DNA from: Labrenzia sp. PHM005
GTDB lineage: Bacteria > Pseudomonadota > Alphaproteobacteria > Rhizobiales > Stappiaceae
NCBI RefSeq assembly: GCF_006517275.1
Contig: NZ_CP041191.1
Span: 3,963,001-4,027,000 of the forward strand
DNA length: 64,000 nucleotides
Reading direction: 5' to 3'
Shown: one piece after another, positions 26,008-35,395 of the stretch
How positions within the stretch are numbered: position 1 is the first letter of the stretch
Layout of the letters: each line of letters starts with the position of its first letter
Notes under the pieces: generated by a model
Database searches by the model: none
The model's input: only the letters and a program-made list of their open reading frames with translations
Told to the model about the DNA's origin: nothing
Program-made: the position numbers and the translations under genes

Positions 26008-26790
26008 ATGTTCAAGCAATTGCCTTTCCGCAAAACGTTGGCGCTGCTTGCGTATGTCCATTTCGGATTTTTAACCTCCGCGTTGTTCCCAGCTGCTGCG
26101 GAGCCGTTGGTTTTGTCTGTCGGGACATTCCATTTGCCTCCATATGCCTATTCTGAAGACAATGGAAAGATAGCTGGTTCCAGCATCGATACCCTTCAAA
26201 AACTGGCAGGACTGGCCGGCTTGACCCTGGACCTGAAAATGCTGCCCTGGAAGCGGGCCATGGTCCAGGCTGAAGCTGGTGAATTGGATGCCCTTTATCC
26301 ATGCGCGCCACGTCCGGAAAGGGCACGCGCCTTCCTATTCACCCAGACATTGGGCAAGGATGTCGTCAGCCTCGTGGCCAAACGGTCCGATGACAAACAC
26401 TGGCAGATATCGAGCATCAACGACATCAAACGTCACGGAGCAAGCCTTGTTGTTCTTTCGGGGGGCGCTATTGAGAGCCTTTTGAAACGCGCTGGTATCA
26501 AAAACTACATTACCGTTCAGGAAAAAGACCCCATGGCGCTTATGGTTCATTTGGGCCGAGTGGATTTTGCACTTGAATATCAGCGCCGCCTCGATTTCGA
26601 CAGCGGCACACTGGGCCTTGTCGACAACATTATTACCAAGCCACTCGCTGAAATGACCTATGGCCTATGTCTGAGCCGGCTTGCCCAGAACATTGACGGC
26701 AAAATGGTTCGCTTGAATGCAGCGATCCAAGACCTTCAGGATACTGCATCCCAAACCCGTGTAGCGCCGGATTTTTCAGAAGAACGCTAA
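26008..26790 (+). CDS. Periplasmic solute-binding protein, SBP family 3-like
   Basis: 260 residues: basic start and signal peptide (FRKTLALLAYVHFGFLTSALFPAAA), then LVLSVGTFHLPPYAYSEDNGKIAGSSIDTLQKL, LKMLPWKRAMVQAEAGELDALYPCAPRPERARAFLFT, and a second lobe with VVLSGGAIESLLKRAG. TAGGA precedes the ATG. It is the same broad family as the protein at 9606 but not a close copy. No transport genes adjoin it. Ligand unknown; PWKRA followed by DALYPC is typical of the subfamily seen as orphan binding proteins in marine Proteobacteria. Confidence 0.78.
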   Translation: MFKQLPFRKTLALLAYVHFGFLTSALFPAAAEPLVLSVGTFHLPPYAYSEDNGKIAGSSIDTLQKLAGLAGLTLDLKMLPWKRAMVQAEAGELDALYPCAPRPERARAFLFTQTLGKDVVSLVAKRSDDKHWQISSINDIKRHGASLVVLSGGAIESLLKRAGIKNYITVQEKDPMALMVHLGRVDFALEYQRRLDFDSGTLGLVDNIITKPLAEMTYGLCLSRLAQNIDGKMVRLNAAIQDLQDTASQTRVAPDFSEER

Positions 26791-27058
26791 GAAATCTGGA
26801 TGCATTTACGGTGCTGTGCGGACCCAATAAGTAGGAGCTGCAGCTCTACTCTGAAACACTGGTCTTTAGAGGTTATATGTGGTTCCGGTTCCGAGACATG
26901 CCACGCCTTTGACCACAGCGATGGGCGCCGGACCGGCAGCTTCGTTGGCGGAATGCGGTTGTATTGTGTATTTTTCCCTTCTTAGACGTGTAGCTCGATG
27001 CTTCAGGAGAGCAGTAGGCGAGCAAATAGTTACACGGAGCTGGTAGAAAGGTGCGGAG

Positions 27059-28183
27059 GTGTTACGGAAGCTCTTGAGCGTGATCGCCTGTCTTACGCTA
27101 ATCAGTTGTGGTTCCCCGCCTGCGAACATCATCGGGATCGACAATCCATTGATGCCGGCTGTTTCGGTGGCGGGAACGGCATTTCAGACCGTCTACATCG
27201 CGACGACCCGTCGGCGAGCAGAAGATCCGGCAGTTCTCTATTCCGCCGATCGCAAGCCTGCTGGCGCCAATTTTTCCAAGGTCGTTGTGTCGATACCGGC
27301 AAACCATAAGGTGGGGACCGTTCAACGTCCCGCAACACTTCCCCCTGACCCTAGACATGACTTCGTTATCTTGGATCCTGCCGCCTACGAAACACCCGGT
27401 TTATTTCGAAAGGCAATCAACACTGCTATCGCGCAGCGGCCAAGTGACGCCCGCGAGGTCATGCTTTTCGTCCACGGCTACAATACAGATCTCCCAGATG
27501 CTATTTTGAGAACCGCACAATTTGCGCATGATTCCGGTTTTACAGGTATTCCGGTACTATTTTCTTGGGCATCACGCGGCAAAACGCTTCAGTATGTTTA
27601 CGATTTGAACAGTGCCTTGCATGCTAGAGATGAGTTGATTGACACTGCGGAACTGATTGCATCGACCAAAGCATCCGGTGTCAACATTGTGGCGCACTCG
27701 ATGGGGAATCTATTGACGATTGAAGCCATGCGTCAGGATCAGTTACTCGGAAGCTTCAACAATTCGCAGAAAATCAAATCAATCGTATTGGCCTCACCAG
27801 ATGTCGATGCACAACTCTTTGAAAAACAACTCCGTCCCTTTCCAAAACAAGCACGAAAATTCTATGTTCTCGTCTCGGACAACGACAAGGCACTGGCAGT
27901 TTCAAGAAAAATTGCTGGCGGGATAGACCGGGTTGGAGATGAGCCTGCGGATGAATTGGCCAAACTGGGCGTTACTGTGATCGACTTGACCAAGATCGAC
28001 GACACATCGAGCCTCAACCATACTAAATTCGCCAATTCTCCGGAGATTGTTCAGTTGATCGGGCGGCGCATGAACGAAGGAGACTCCTTCCTTCAACCAC
28101 CGAGCCGAGCTGCGCTGAGTACCATTCCCGCCGCTGTATCAGTCTTATCCGGACGCGGACAAGCTGTGATTGCGTTTCCATGA
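27059..28183 (+). CDS. Alpha/beta-hydrolase lipoprotein (DUF900-like)
   Basis: 374 residues from GTG 27059, preceded by GCGGAG. Lipoprotein signal MLRKLLSVIACLTLISCG with Cys near residue 17. The body matches DUF900-type hydrolases: YIATTRRRAEDPAVLYSADR, VMLFVHGYNTDLPDAILRTAQFAHD, IPVLFSWASRGKTLQYVYD, the nucleophile elbow NIVAHSMGNLLTIEAM (GxSxG-like HSMGN) and SPDVDAQLF. A catalytic Ser-Asp-His triad is plausible (Ser in HSMGN; His in LNHTKF). Anchored in the outer or inner membrane facing the periplasm. Substrate unknown. Confidence 0.82.
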   Translation: MLRKLLSVIACLTLISCGSPPANIIGIDNPLMPAVSVAGTAFQTVYIATTRRRAEDPAVLYSADRKPAGANFSKVVVSIPANHKVGTVQRPATLPPDPRHDFVILDPAAYETPGLFRKAINTAIAQRPSDAREVMLFVHGYNTDLPDAILRTAQFAHDSGFTGIPVLFSWASRGKTLQYVYDLNSALHARDELIDTAELIASTKASGVNIVAHSMGNLLTIEAMRQDQLLGSFNNSQKIKSIVLASPDVDAQLFEKQLRPFPKQARKFYVLVSDNDKALAVSRKIAGGIDRVGDEPADELAKLGVTVIDLTKIDDTSSLNHTKFANSPEIVQLIGRRMNEGDSFLQPPSRAALSTIPAAVSVLSGRGQAVIAFP

Positions 28184-28270
28184 CTGCAAAAGGGTGCAAA
28201 CAGTACAACCAGCAGGAAGTCGCATGAAATACCCAATGCGCAAGATGTTGAACCGGTCTATCCGGCGACA

Positions 28271-29230
28271 TTAAGCCAACTTGGATCGCGCTAAAGTTTC
28301 AGACGGCAACTCGTCAAACAGCTTCCGATAGTAGCCTGCGAACCGGCCGACATCCAAAAACCCCCACCGAAGTGCCGTTTCGGTCACAGAAGCCGACTTG
28401 CCATCCCTTATTTCTTCCCGAGCGCGTGTCAAACGCCAATGGCGCAAATAGGTATTTGGTGTGACGTCGCAGACATCTGTGAAAGCGCGATGAAGTGTCC
28501 GCCTAGAAATACCCAGCTCTCCACTAATCTTATCAAGCGTAGGAAGCTGCTCGGCGTGGGCAGACAAGAAATCCTCTGTCCGATTAACTGCCCTATGATG
28601 ATCGATAGAAGTTTCCTGGACCCTGCAATTTATCTCGACCCCAAAGGATATCGCGTCCACGAAAACATCGATTAGGTGCTCAAAAACATAATCAAAAGTT
28701 TGCTCTGAGATCGACGCGGCGGAACTAACAAGCGCCCTCGTCTGTCGCTCTAGAGACCTGCATATGAGGGTTTGGGTGTCTTCTGGCAGTCTCAGCAAAT
28801 TTCCATATTTGAATTCATCTCCGATCTGCTCGACACCGCGCCGTGTCAGCATCTCAGTCAATTCATCGTAACGCAGAAGCAACAAAACACCTTCAACCGG
28901 TTCTGCATAAACAGCAGCCCGCTCCAAATTTGCCGGGAGCCAGCCAATATCACCGCTGAGCAGATTTTCGTTGCCGATGGAATTTCGTGGTCCGGAGCGA
29001 AGGAAGGCGCCAATTGCAAAAAACTGATCTGAGACCAAACCTCGAACTCGAACATTTTTGCAGGTCGAAAACTCTATTTTTCGATTGTTGTGTTCAAAGA
29101 TGTATGCGTCGCCGGAAATTGGTTCTTCCTTGATTTGAGTCGCTTCACTCAAAAAAGAACCCTTATTACGCTCTGCCCAAACACGCTCCAAATCATCCAC
29201 GTTCCGGACTTGTGTTTCGAATATCCGCAT
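28271..29230 (-). CDS. AraC-family transcriptional regulator
   Basis: 319 residues from ATG 29230, preceded by GGGGTGGGG. The N-terminal 200 residues form a sensing domain with no strong signature; the C-terminus holds two HTH motifs (PTLDKISGELGISRRTLHRAFTDVCDVTPNTYLRHWRL and SVTETALRWGFLDVGRFAGYYRKLFDELPSETL) as in EutR/AraC proteins. It is divergent from the aconitase-X gene at 29767 with a 536-base AT-rich gap, and is the natural candidate to control that locus. The inducer is unknown. GTG/ATG codons upstream to 29269 give an alternative start. Confidence 0.88.
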   Translation of the reverse strand: MRIFETQVRNVDDLERVWAERNKGSFLSEATQIKEEPISGDAYIFEHNNRKIEFSTCKNVRVRGLVSDQFFAIGAFLRSGPRNSIGNENLLSGDIGWLPANLERAAVYAEPVEGVLLLLRYDELTEMLTRRGVEQIGDEFKYGNLLRLPEDTQTLICRSLERQTRALVSSAASISEQTFDYVFEHLIDVFVDAISFGVEINCRVQETSIDHHRAVNRTEDFLSAHAEQLPTLDKISGELGISRRTLHRAFTDVCDVTPNTYLRHWRLTRAREEIRDGKSASVTETALRWGFLDVGRFAGYYRKLFDELPSETLARSKLA

Positions 29231-29766
29231 AACCCCACCCCAGGCGGTGATTATAAACGTCTTCTTCAATAATTAATATGCTTCGCTCAGTGAATACGTA
29301 AAGTGAGACAGCACAAGCAAAAAGAATATCCCTTTTATTTAATTCACATTATCGCCAATGCCGAATACCAGTCTGTATTTGTACATATTTAATTGCGACA
29401 GTTTTGAGTTATTATTAAATATGGCAACCGATTACTGATCGTTATATATATAATGTATCATTATTGATCGAAATTATAGACCATTTGGGAAAATGCGCCT
29501 TATCAGTGTGCCTTAATCTCCACTAGCGCATAAATATTGACCCTTGTCACAAATCACGTAGAAGAAATTGTCACTCATCAATACGCTCATCGTGTAGGGC
29601 ACTCAAAACACAACGGTTTTCTTGTTCTCGGGCTGTGACCTACAGCCGTGAAAGGATTTTGAATCCTGGTGAGGATACGAGCGGCGCGACTTCGCATCTC
29701 CGCCCGGTTTCTGCAGTGAAGACCCTGTGCCTTTGCATGCCCCAAACAGGCTTGAGGGGTGAGGTC
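29231..29766. other. AT-rich divergent promoter region
   Basis: 536 bases between the AraC gene and the exported aconitase-X gene. Much lower GC than its flanks. It contains the palindrome TTATATATATAA (29442-29453) and direct repeats listed separately. The 5' part of the aconitase-X frame is open to 29635 but that segment does not look coding. Confidence 0.6.
29431..29470. promoter_or_regulatory. Direct repeats, possible AraC-family operator
   Basis: ATTACTGATCG (29431-29441) and ATTATTGATCG (29460-29470) match at 10 of 11 bases, spaced 29 bases start to start, flanking the TTATATATATAA palindrome. AraC-type activators commonly bind direct repeats upstream of their targets. The link to the adjacent AraC gene is inferred. 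Confidence 0.4.
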
Positions 29767-31362
29767 ATGAAACGCAGAGAATTCTTAAAATCCGCTGCGG
29801 CGGTTCCGGTTGCGGGTGCATTGGCACCTGCCCTTCTCGCCAAGGACGTCGCAGCGGCCGAACGAGCTGACGAGATCAAGGTTGCGCAGGCGACCACGGG
29901 TAGTCCGGCCGCAAAACCGACTGCGGGCTCCACTCCTGCAATTCCGCCTGATGAGTTGGGCAAGGCGCTCGTCACCACCGATATGAACGGCACGGGGCCG
30001 GATGGTGCCCACAATGGCCAGACGGCCACGTTCTCAGGCGAGTCCAAGGCAGGCACTGCGGCGGGTACGGCAACTGCCAAGATGGAGCTGACGGACGACG
30101 AGCAGGCGGTTCTCGATGACCGGGACGGTCCGGAAAAGGCCAAACTCATGCAAATCCTGGTGAAGTTTGGCGAGACATTCGGCGCGACCAAATTGGTAGA
30201 TCTCGGCGGCGCGCCGCATTCGAACCTTTATATCGGTGCAGCTTATCTCGGATCGATCATTGATCTCCTAGAAGAATGCGCGAATGCAGGACTGAAGTCC
30301 TATGCGCCCTATACGGTGAACCCACGCCCCTATGACGTCTACAATGTTCAGAACAATCCCACGGACATTCAGCTGATCTACGAAGGCTATCCCCTTCAGA
30401 TGAAGCTGGACTGGGTGCATTCACAACTCGGCGCCCCGGATCTCAATCAACGGTCCTGTGCCTGCTACCTCGCTGAAGTTGGTAATGCGCCAGAGCCCGG
30501 CACCAATGTTGCCTGGTGTGAATCGTCCGCCGTGAACTATGGCAATTCGGTGCTTGGTGTGCGCACCAACCGGTATGGCGCGGGCATGGAAATGGTCTGT
30601 GCCATGCTTGGCAAGGCACCTTATTATGGCCTGATGACCGACGAGGGCCGCAAAGCGAAGTGGCTCATCGACGTTAAAACGTCTAGCGAACCGGATTGGG
30701 GTGCGCTCGGGGCGGCGATCGGCCGGAACTGCGTTGAGGACATTCCTTACGTTGCTGGTGTTCAGCAGTACATCGGCGACGAGGTGACCGTCGACAACAT
30801 GTGGAAGCTCAAGAAGATGGGCAGCACGACGGCGGCTGAAGGCGCCGTGGGGTGTTACCATGTCGAAGGCGTGACACCGGAGCCCAAAGAAAAAGGCCGG
30901 GATATGCTGGTCGAAGGGTTCCAGACCTATGTTTATGACGATGCCGAAGAGCAGCGTATCCTCGACACTTGGCAAAACTTGTGGCCTGAAAAGGACGGCG
31001 ACCCGACAGCGGCCTTTATCGGTTGCCCGCACAACACGTATCAAGAGGTTTTGACCTGGTGTCAGAACGTCACCGACGCGCTCAATAAGGCTGGTCAAGA
31101 AAAAACGGCGATCCCTGTCTACATGTTCATGCCGACTGTCGTTCGCACACGCATGCTTCTTGAACATCCGGCCCTCGCCAGCAAGTCCCTGGACGCGGGC
31201 ATGCACTACACCAACATGTGCGCGGTCAGCTACTCCGGCATGAAAGGCTTCTCGGAGCGTACCCGTGGCGTCACCAATTCCGCCAAGACGCGGGCCTATT
31301 CCACGATCCGTTACTTCCCGGACAAGAAGCTCGTGGACATCATCGTGACCGGCAAGGTCTAG
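29767..31362 (+). CDS. Aconitase X (DUF521) large subunit with Tat signal
   Basis: 531 residues from ATG 29767, with GAGGGGTGAGG upstream. Residues 1-30 are a twin-arginine signal (MKRREFLKSAAAVPVAGALA), followed by a Thr/Ala/Gly-rich linker to about 105. The AcnX catalytic domain then begins (MELTDDEQAVLDD…KAKLMQILVKFGETFGA) with CACYLAEVG, VAWCESSAVNYGNSVLGVRTNR, YHVEGVTPEP, IGCPHNTYQE and TNMCAVSYSG, which include the expected Fe-S-ligand Cys. AcnX enzymes dehydrate hydroxy acids: cis-3-hydroxy-L-proline in bacteria, phosphomevalonate in archaea. Export of one is unusual. The small subunit follows at 31435. Confidence 0.88.
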   Translation: MKRREFLKSAAAVPVAGALAPALLAKDVAAAERADEIKVAQATTGSPAAKPTAGSTPAIPPDELGKALVTTDMNGTGPDGAHNGQTATFSGESKAGTAAGTATAKMELTDDEQAVLDDRDGPEKAKLMQILVKFGETFGATKLVDLGGAPHSNLYIGAAYLGSIIDLLEECANAGLKSYAPYTVNPRPYDVYNVQNNPTDIQLIYEGYPLQMKLDWVHSQLGAPDLNQRSCACYLAEVGNAPEPGTNVAWCESSAVNYGNSVLGVRTNRYGAGMEMVCAMLGKAPYYGLMTDEGRKAKWLIDVKTSSEPDWGALGAAIGRNCVEDIPYVAGVQQYIGDEVTVDNMWKLKKMGSTTAAEGAVGCYHVEGVTPEPKEKGRDMLVEGFQTYVYDDAEEQRILDTWQNLWPEKDGDPTAAFIGCPHNTYQEVLTWCQNVTDALNKAGQEKTAIPVYMFMPTVVRTRMLLEHPALASKSLDAGMHYTNMCAVSYSGMKGFSERTRGVTNSAKTRAYSTIRYFPDKKLVDIIVTGKV

Positions 31363-31434
31363 GGCGTTTGAGCAACATTGCAGGTGATCGCGGATTACCC
31401 GATTGCCTGACCAAAAATCGAATGGAGAAGTGTT

Positions 31435-31878
31435 ATGGCGACTTACAAAGGCAGAGCTGTCTTGCCGGGCGTTTTAGAGGGCGAAGCGCTGGTTTCGAAA
31501 CAACCGTTCAACACTACCGCGTCCTATTTCACAAACATGTTCGCGGGCAATACCGAAACTGCCCCCTGCACAGACGCCAACAACAAGGAGCTTTTTGAAA
31601 AAGACTTGAAGGGCGGAATTCTCTGCACACCGCAAGCCATTGGGTCAACAATGGGCGCCGGTGCTCTCATGGGCATGAACCTGCTTGGCGTCGGCTTCAA
31701 GGCGATACTGTTCTCCAAACATATCGACAGCATCTCGGCCTGCGGCCTGATCATGGATTCAATCTGGAATGACCGGACGGTCATCACGATCGATTTGCTT
31801 GGCGATGAGTTCATGGAGGCGGTGAAAAACGGCGACAAGCTCTCCATCGCTGAGGATGGAACGGTCACGGTGGCATAA
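31435..31878 (+). CDS. Aconitase X swivel-domain small subunit (DUF126)
   Basis: 147 residues from ATG 31435 with GGAGAAG upstream. The swivel domain is evident: GRAVLPGVLEGEALVSKQPFNTT at the start, GGILCTPQAIGSTMGAGALMGM with the conserved Ser-Thr-Gly-type loop, and VITIDLLGDEFMEAVKNGDKLSI. In AcnX the swivel domain closes over the Fe-S site of the large subunit. It has no signal peptide although the large subunit has a Tat signal, so either the pair is co-exported as a folded complex or the large subunit stays in the cytoplasm. Spacing to the large subunit is 72 bases. Confidence 0.88.
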   Translation: MATYKGRAVLPGVLEGEALVSKQPFNTTASYFTNMFAGNTETAPCTDANNKELFEKDLKGGILCTPQAIGSTMGAGALMGMNLLGVGFKAILFSKHIDSISACGLIMDSIWNDRTVITIDLLGDEFMEAVKNGDKLSIAEDGTVTVA

Positions 31879-31954
31879 GTGAATTGGTCTTGCCGGGGTT
31901 CGCCTTCGGCAGGACCACGCGGCAATGACTGGCATCCGGTCACAGGGGGTTCTG

Positions 31955-33301
31955 ATGAAAAGCAGTAAACAGATCACGCTGGCAACAAGCATTGCCAGCT
32001 TGCTGATCGGGGTCAATGTGTCCCTCGCAGAGGACGTGGCTGCCGAGGGCGTAAATCAGTACACAGCCATAACCCCGGCACAGCGCGTTTCGAGCGGATG
32101 GGTTGAGGGCGATCAGGACCCCGGCAACTTGCTCAATCAGATTGAAGCGCGTCGGACGCCCCGAACCGGATTGGTTCCGTTTTCGCCCATTCAGCCTCTT
32201 CGCAATGGCGTGACGTCGGTCACGGATAAAATCTATGAAGCGATGTACCTCAGATTGGGGTTCTCGTTCCATACAGTTGGCCAGTATACGACGAACAACT
32301 TACCCAACACTCTGAGGCACGGCGGGGCGACCGACTTTGACTTTGTCGGAACCTGGGAACTGTTCAACCGCGGCCAGCCAACCCAAGGTGAAATTTTCTT
32401 CGGTGTTGAAGGCAGGTGGGATTATGGCCCGATCGGCCCGCAGAATCTTGGGTTTGTCAGCCTTGGAACTTCCGGCGGGACTGCAAACTCGTTTTCGGCC
32501 TATTTCCCAGCGTTTATTCTCCGGAACCTTTATTACAGGATGGGAAGCCCCGAGGCTGGCTGGGCTTTCCGTTTCGGCAAAATCACAACGGATGCCATGT
32601 TGCTGACGAACCGGCATCTGACGCCCAACACGACATTCCTGTCCAATGCGGGAACCGGAATGTTCGTGGCCGGTTATCCAGATTCCGCACTCGGCATGGC
32701 AGGTGCTCTGTATTTCGCTGACCAAAGAGCTTATGTCGCTGGACTTGTTGCCGATTCCAATGGCAATCGGTTCGATTTCGGCCGTCTCTATCAGGGCGAC
32801 TTTTACAAGGCTGCGGAAGTCGGACTGAAGATATTCCCACGTACGGACAGGGCCAGTTATTCCAAGTTCCTGGTTTGGCACACGGATGGAACCTTTGATG
32901 GGTCTCCGATCAATGCCAATACGGGCCGCCAAGGCTGGGGATACGGCGCAGTCCTGTCTCAAGAACTGACCGCAGATGGAAACACAGTTGTGGTGGCGCG
33001 CTATGGCCAAGCGTTCAACAACGCATCGATCTATGACCAGCAAGCCGCACTTGCCCTTCTGCGTTACCAGCCGTTCGGATCGTATTCCTTCGATGATGAC
33101 GTCTTGGGGGTTCAAATCAATTGGATTGATTCCTCAACCACTGGGGCACGCAATGAAACCAGTCTGGAGACGTTCTACCGTTTTCCGCTGTTTCCAGACC
33201 TCGACACCACCCTTTCCTATCAAGCGGTTTTCAATCCGGCCAACACAACGAACTTCGATACGGCGCACGTTTTCTCGGTCCGGGCCGTGACCTCGTTCTG
33301 A
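31955..33301 (+). CDS. Outer-membrane porin-like beta-barrel
   Basis: 448 residues from ATG 31955 with AGGGGG upstream. Signal peptide MKSSKQITLATSIASLLIGVNVSLAE; then a long series of amphipathic strands (FDFVGTWELFNRGQPTQGEIFFGVEGRWDYGP, AGWAFRFGKITTDAMLL, LGMAGALYFADQRAYVAGLVADSNGN, KAAEVGLKIFPRTDRASYSKFLVWHTDG) and a terminal HVFSVRAVTSF ending in Phe. The pattern is like OprB-type substrate-selective porins. It follows the AcnX subunits closely and precedes the DUF3604 gene, so it may admit their substrate. Confidence 0.78.
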   Translation: MKSSKQITLATSIASLLIGVNVSLAEDVAAEGVNQYTAITPAQRVSSGWVEGDQDPGNLLNQIEARRTPRTGLVPFSPIQPLRNGVTSVTDKIYEAMYLRLGFSFHTVGQYTTNNLPNTLRHGGATDFDFVGTWELFNRGQPTQGEIFFGVEGRWDYGPIGPQNLGFVSLGTSGGTANSFSAYFPAFILRNLYYRMGSPEAGWAFRFGKITTDAMLLTNRHLTPNTTFLSNAGTGMFVAGYPDSALGMAGALYFADQRAYVAGLVADSNGNRFDFGRLYQGDFYKAAEVGLKIFPRTDRASYSKFLVWHTDGTFDGSPINANTGRQGWGYGAVLSQELTADGNTVVVARYGQAFNNASIYDQQAALALLRYQPFGSYSFDDDVLGVQINWIDSSTTGARNETSLETFYRFPLFPDLDTTLSYQAVFNPANTTNFDTAHVFSVRAVTSF

Positions 33302-33370
33302 AGTGAACGAAGTCGACCGGATTTGGTGTTTCAAGTCGTGTCCAGCGATGTCAATTGGGAGGAGCCCGCT

Positions 33371-35302
33371 GTGAAACAAAGAACATTCGGACTGCTCGTG
33401 TTCGCCCTGATGTGGCATGCTCCCGCAGTTGGTCAAGAATGGCAGGCCAACGAGCAAGCGCTTTCAAATCTATATGCGGGCAAAGCCTACTCGCCCTATG
33501 CAGGCCGGGATTTCCCATCCTATCCGCTGTGGGGGGACACTCACCTGCACACGTCATTGTCGTTTGACGCTGGCGGCTTCGGCAACCGCCTGTCACAGCG
33601 CGATGCCTATCGTTTTGCCAAAGGAGAAGAGGTCATCACGTCGTCCGGTCAGAAGGCGCGGCTTGCCCGGCCGCTCGACTGGATCGCGATCACCGACCAT
33701 TCCGATGGCATGGGCTTCATCGACGACGTACTGGCGGCCTCGCCGCTGGTCACAGGATATGAGCAAGGCGCGCGGTGGTCGACGGGATTTCGTGCAGGCG
33801 GTCAAGAAGCCGTTGAAACGACACTCGACATGATCACAACCTTCTCGCAGGGAAAAGTTGATCCTGACATGTTCGCCAATTATTCACCCGGTGCGCGCCG
33901 TTACTCCACGGTCTGGGACCAAGTGATCGAAAATGCTGAAGACGCCAATGATCCAGGCACTTTCACGGCTTTCATCGCGTTTGAATGGACGTCCTTGGTC
34001 AAGGGCGGCAACATGCATCGCAACGTTATCTTTCGCGATGGCGGAGATCGGGCCCGTCAGATTGTCCCGCTGACCACCGCGCCACCGGTCGGCACCACCG
34101 ACCCACTCGATCTCTACGCTTACCTTGAAGCATACGAGGAAAAGACCAACGGTTCTGTCATGGCCCTGGCGCACAATGGAAACTTGTCGAATGGCATCAT
34201 GTTCCCGGTCGACGCGCAATACACCGGAAAAGCCATTGATGAGTTCTATGTCCAGCAGCGGGCGAAGTGGGAAAAGCTCTACGAGATCACTCAGATCAAG
34301 GGCGATGGTGAAGCCCACCCCTTCTTGTCTCCCGATGACGAATTTGCAGACTATGAGACGTGGGACGTCGGTAATCTCGATGTTTCCGAGGCCAAGACAC
34401 CTGCCATGCTGCAGTATGAGTATGCGCGCGAAGCCCTCAAAAATGGTCTTCTGCTGGAAGCGAAACTGGGCACAAATCCGTACAAGTTTGGTTTCAGCGG
34501 GGCCACCGACAGCCACACCTCTCTCTCGACTGCTGAGGAGAACAACTTCTTTGGCAAACATGCTGGCACTGAACCCGCGCCGGAACGGATGCAACATCCT
34601 TTCATGAAGAATGAAATTGGTGAAATCGCCGGTTGGCAGCAGGTTTCCTCCGGCTACACGGCAGTCTGGGCACATGAAAACACCCGCGCATCGATCTTTG
34701 ACGCGATGGACCGCAAGGAGATTTATGCGACGACTGGCCCGCGGATGATCGTGCGTTTCTTCGGCGGCTGGGAGTTCGAAGCGGCGGACGTGAACAGCCG
34801 CGAGCCAGCCTTCCGGGGATATGAGAAGGGCGTGCCTATGGGGGGCGATCTGCCGCCGGTGTCGGAAGGGGCACAAGCACCAAGTTTCATGGTGTTCGCG
34901 CTTCGCGATCCCATTGGCGCCAATCTTGACCGGATCCAGATTATCAAGGGCTGGCTGGATACCGATGGCAAAACCCATGAAAAGGTCTTTGACGTTGCAT
35001 GGAGCGATGGTCGGCAGCCGAGCAGCGATGGCGATCTGCCACCGGTCGGCAATACAGTGGATGTTGCGTCTGCATCCTGGACCAATACGATTGGGGCATC
35101 GGAGCTTGCCACTGTGTGGACCGATCCGGAGTTCGATCCTGAGCAAGCCGCGTTTTATTATGCGCGCATCCTTGAAATTCCGACCCCGCGCTGGATCGTC
35201 TATGATGCGTTCCGTTTCGGTATAGACTTGCCGGATGGCGCAGAAACCACCGGTCAAGAACGGGCCTACACCAGCCCGATCTGGTACACACCCAAGGGCT
35301 AA
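33371..35302 (+). CDS. DUF3604 protein (PHP-like metallohydrolase), copy A
   Basis: 643 residues from GTG 33371; GGGAGGAG ends 6 bases upstream. Signal peptide [22 protein letters not shown], so periplasmic. DUF3604 landmarks: [16 protein letters not shown] (HxH metal site), [91 protein letters not shown] and the terminal SPIWYTPKG. The metal-ligand pattern is that of PHP-type hydrolases. Function is unknown for the family. It is a clear paralogue of copy B at 38726, with the same length and ending, and both share a 3' hairpin. Confidence 0.88.
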   Translation: MKQRTFGLLVFALMWHAPAVGQEWQANEQALSNLYAGKAYSPYAGRDFPSYPLWGDTHLHTSLSFDAGGFGNRLSQRDAYRFAKGEEVITSSGQKARLARPLDWIAITDHSDGMGFIDDVLAASPLVTGYEQGARWSTGFRAGGQEAVETTLDMITTFSQGKVDPDMFANYSPGARRYSTVWDQVIENAEDANDPGTFTAFIAFEWTSLVKGGNMHRNVIFRDGGDRARQIVPLTTAPPVGTTDPLDLYAYLEAYEEKTNGSVMALAHNGNLSNGIMFPVDAQYTGKAIDEFYVQQRAKWEKLYEITQIKGDGEAHPFLSPDDEFADYETWDVGNLDVSEAKTPAMLQYEYAREALKNGLLLEAKLGTNPYKFGFSGATDSHTSLSTAEENNFFGKHAGTEPAPERMQHPFMKNEIGEIAGWQQVSSGYTAVWAHENTRASIFDAMDRKEIYATTGPRMIVRFFGGWEFEAADVNSREPAFRGYEKGVPMGGDLPPVSEGAQAPSFMVFALRDPIGANLDRIQIIKGWLDTDGKTHEKVFDVAWSDGRQPSSDGDLPPVGNTVDVASASWTNTIGASELATVWTDPEFDPEQAAFYYARILEIPTPRWIVYDAFRFGIDLPDGAETTGQERAYTSPIWYTPKG

Positions 35303-35312
35303 CTCAGTTAGG

Positions 35313-35352
35313 CTTAGAGACCGACGTTACTTCAGGTGAAACGGGCTCCGAG
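35313..35352. terminator. Downstream hairpin of DUF3604 copy A (shared element)
   Basis: Left arm CTTAGAGACCG (35313-35323) pairs imperfectly with CGGGCTCCGAG (35342-35352): nine of eleven positions pair, counting one G-T wobble. The core CCGACGTT and TGAAACGG and CTCCGAGTT are also present after copy B. No T-run follows, so it may be a processing or attenuating structure, not a classical terminator. Confidence 0.5.
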
Positions 35353-35395
35353 TTGGCAATTCCGGGTGTGGGAAGAAAACCAGCCAGCAAGATTC

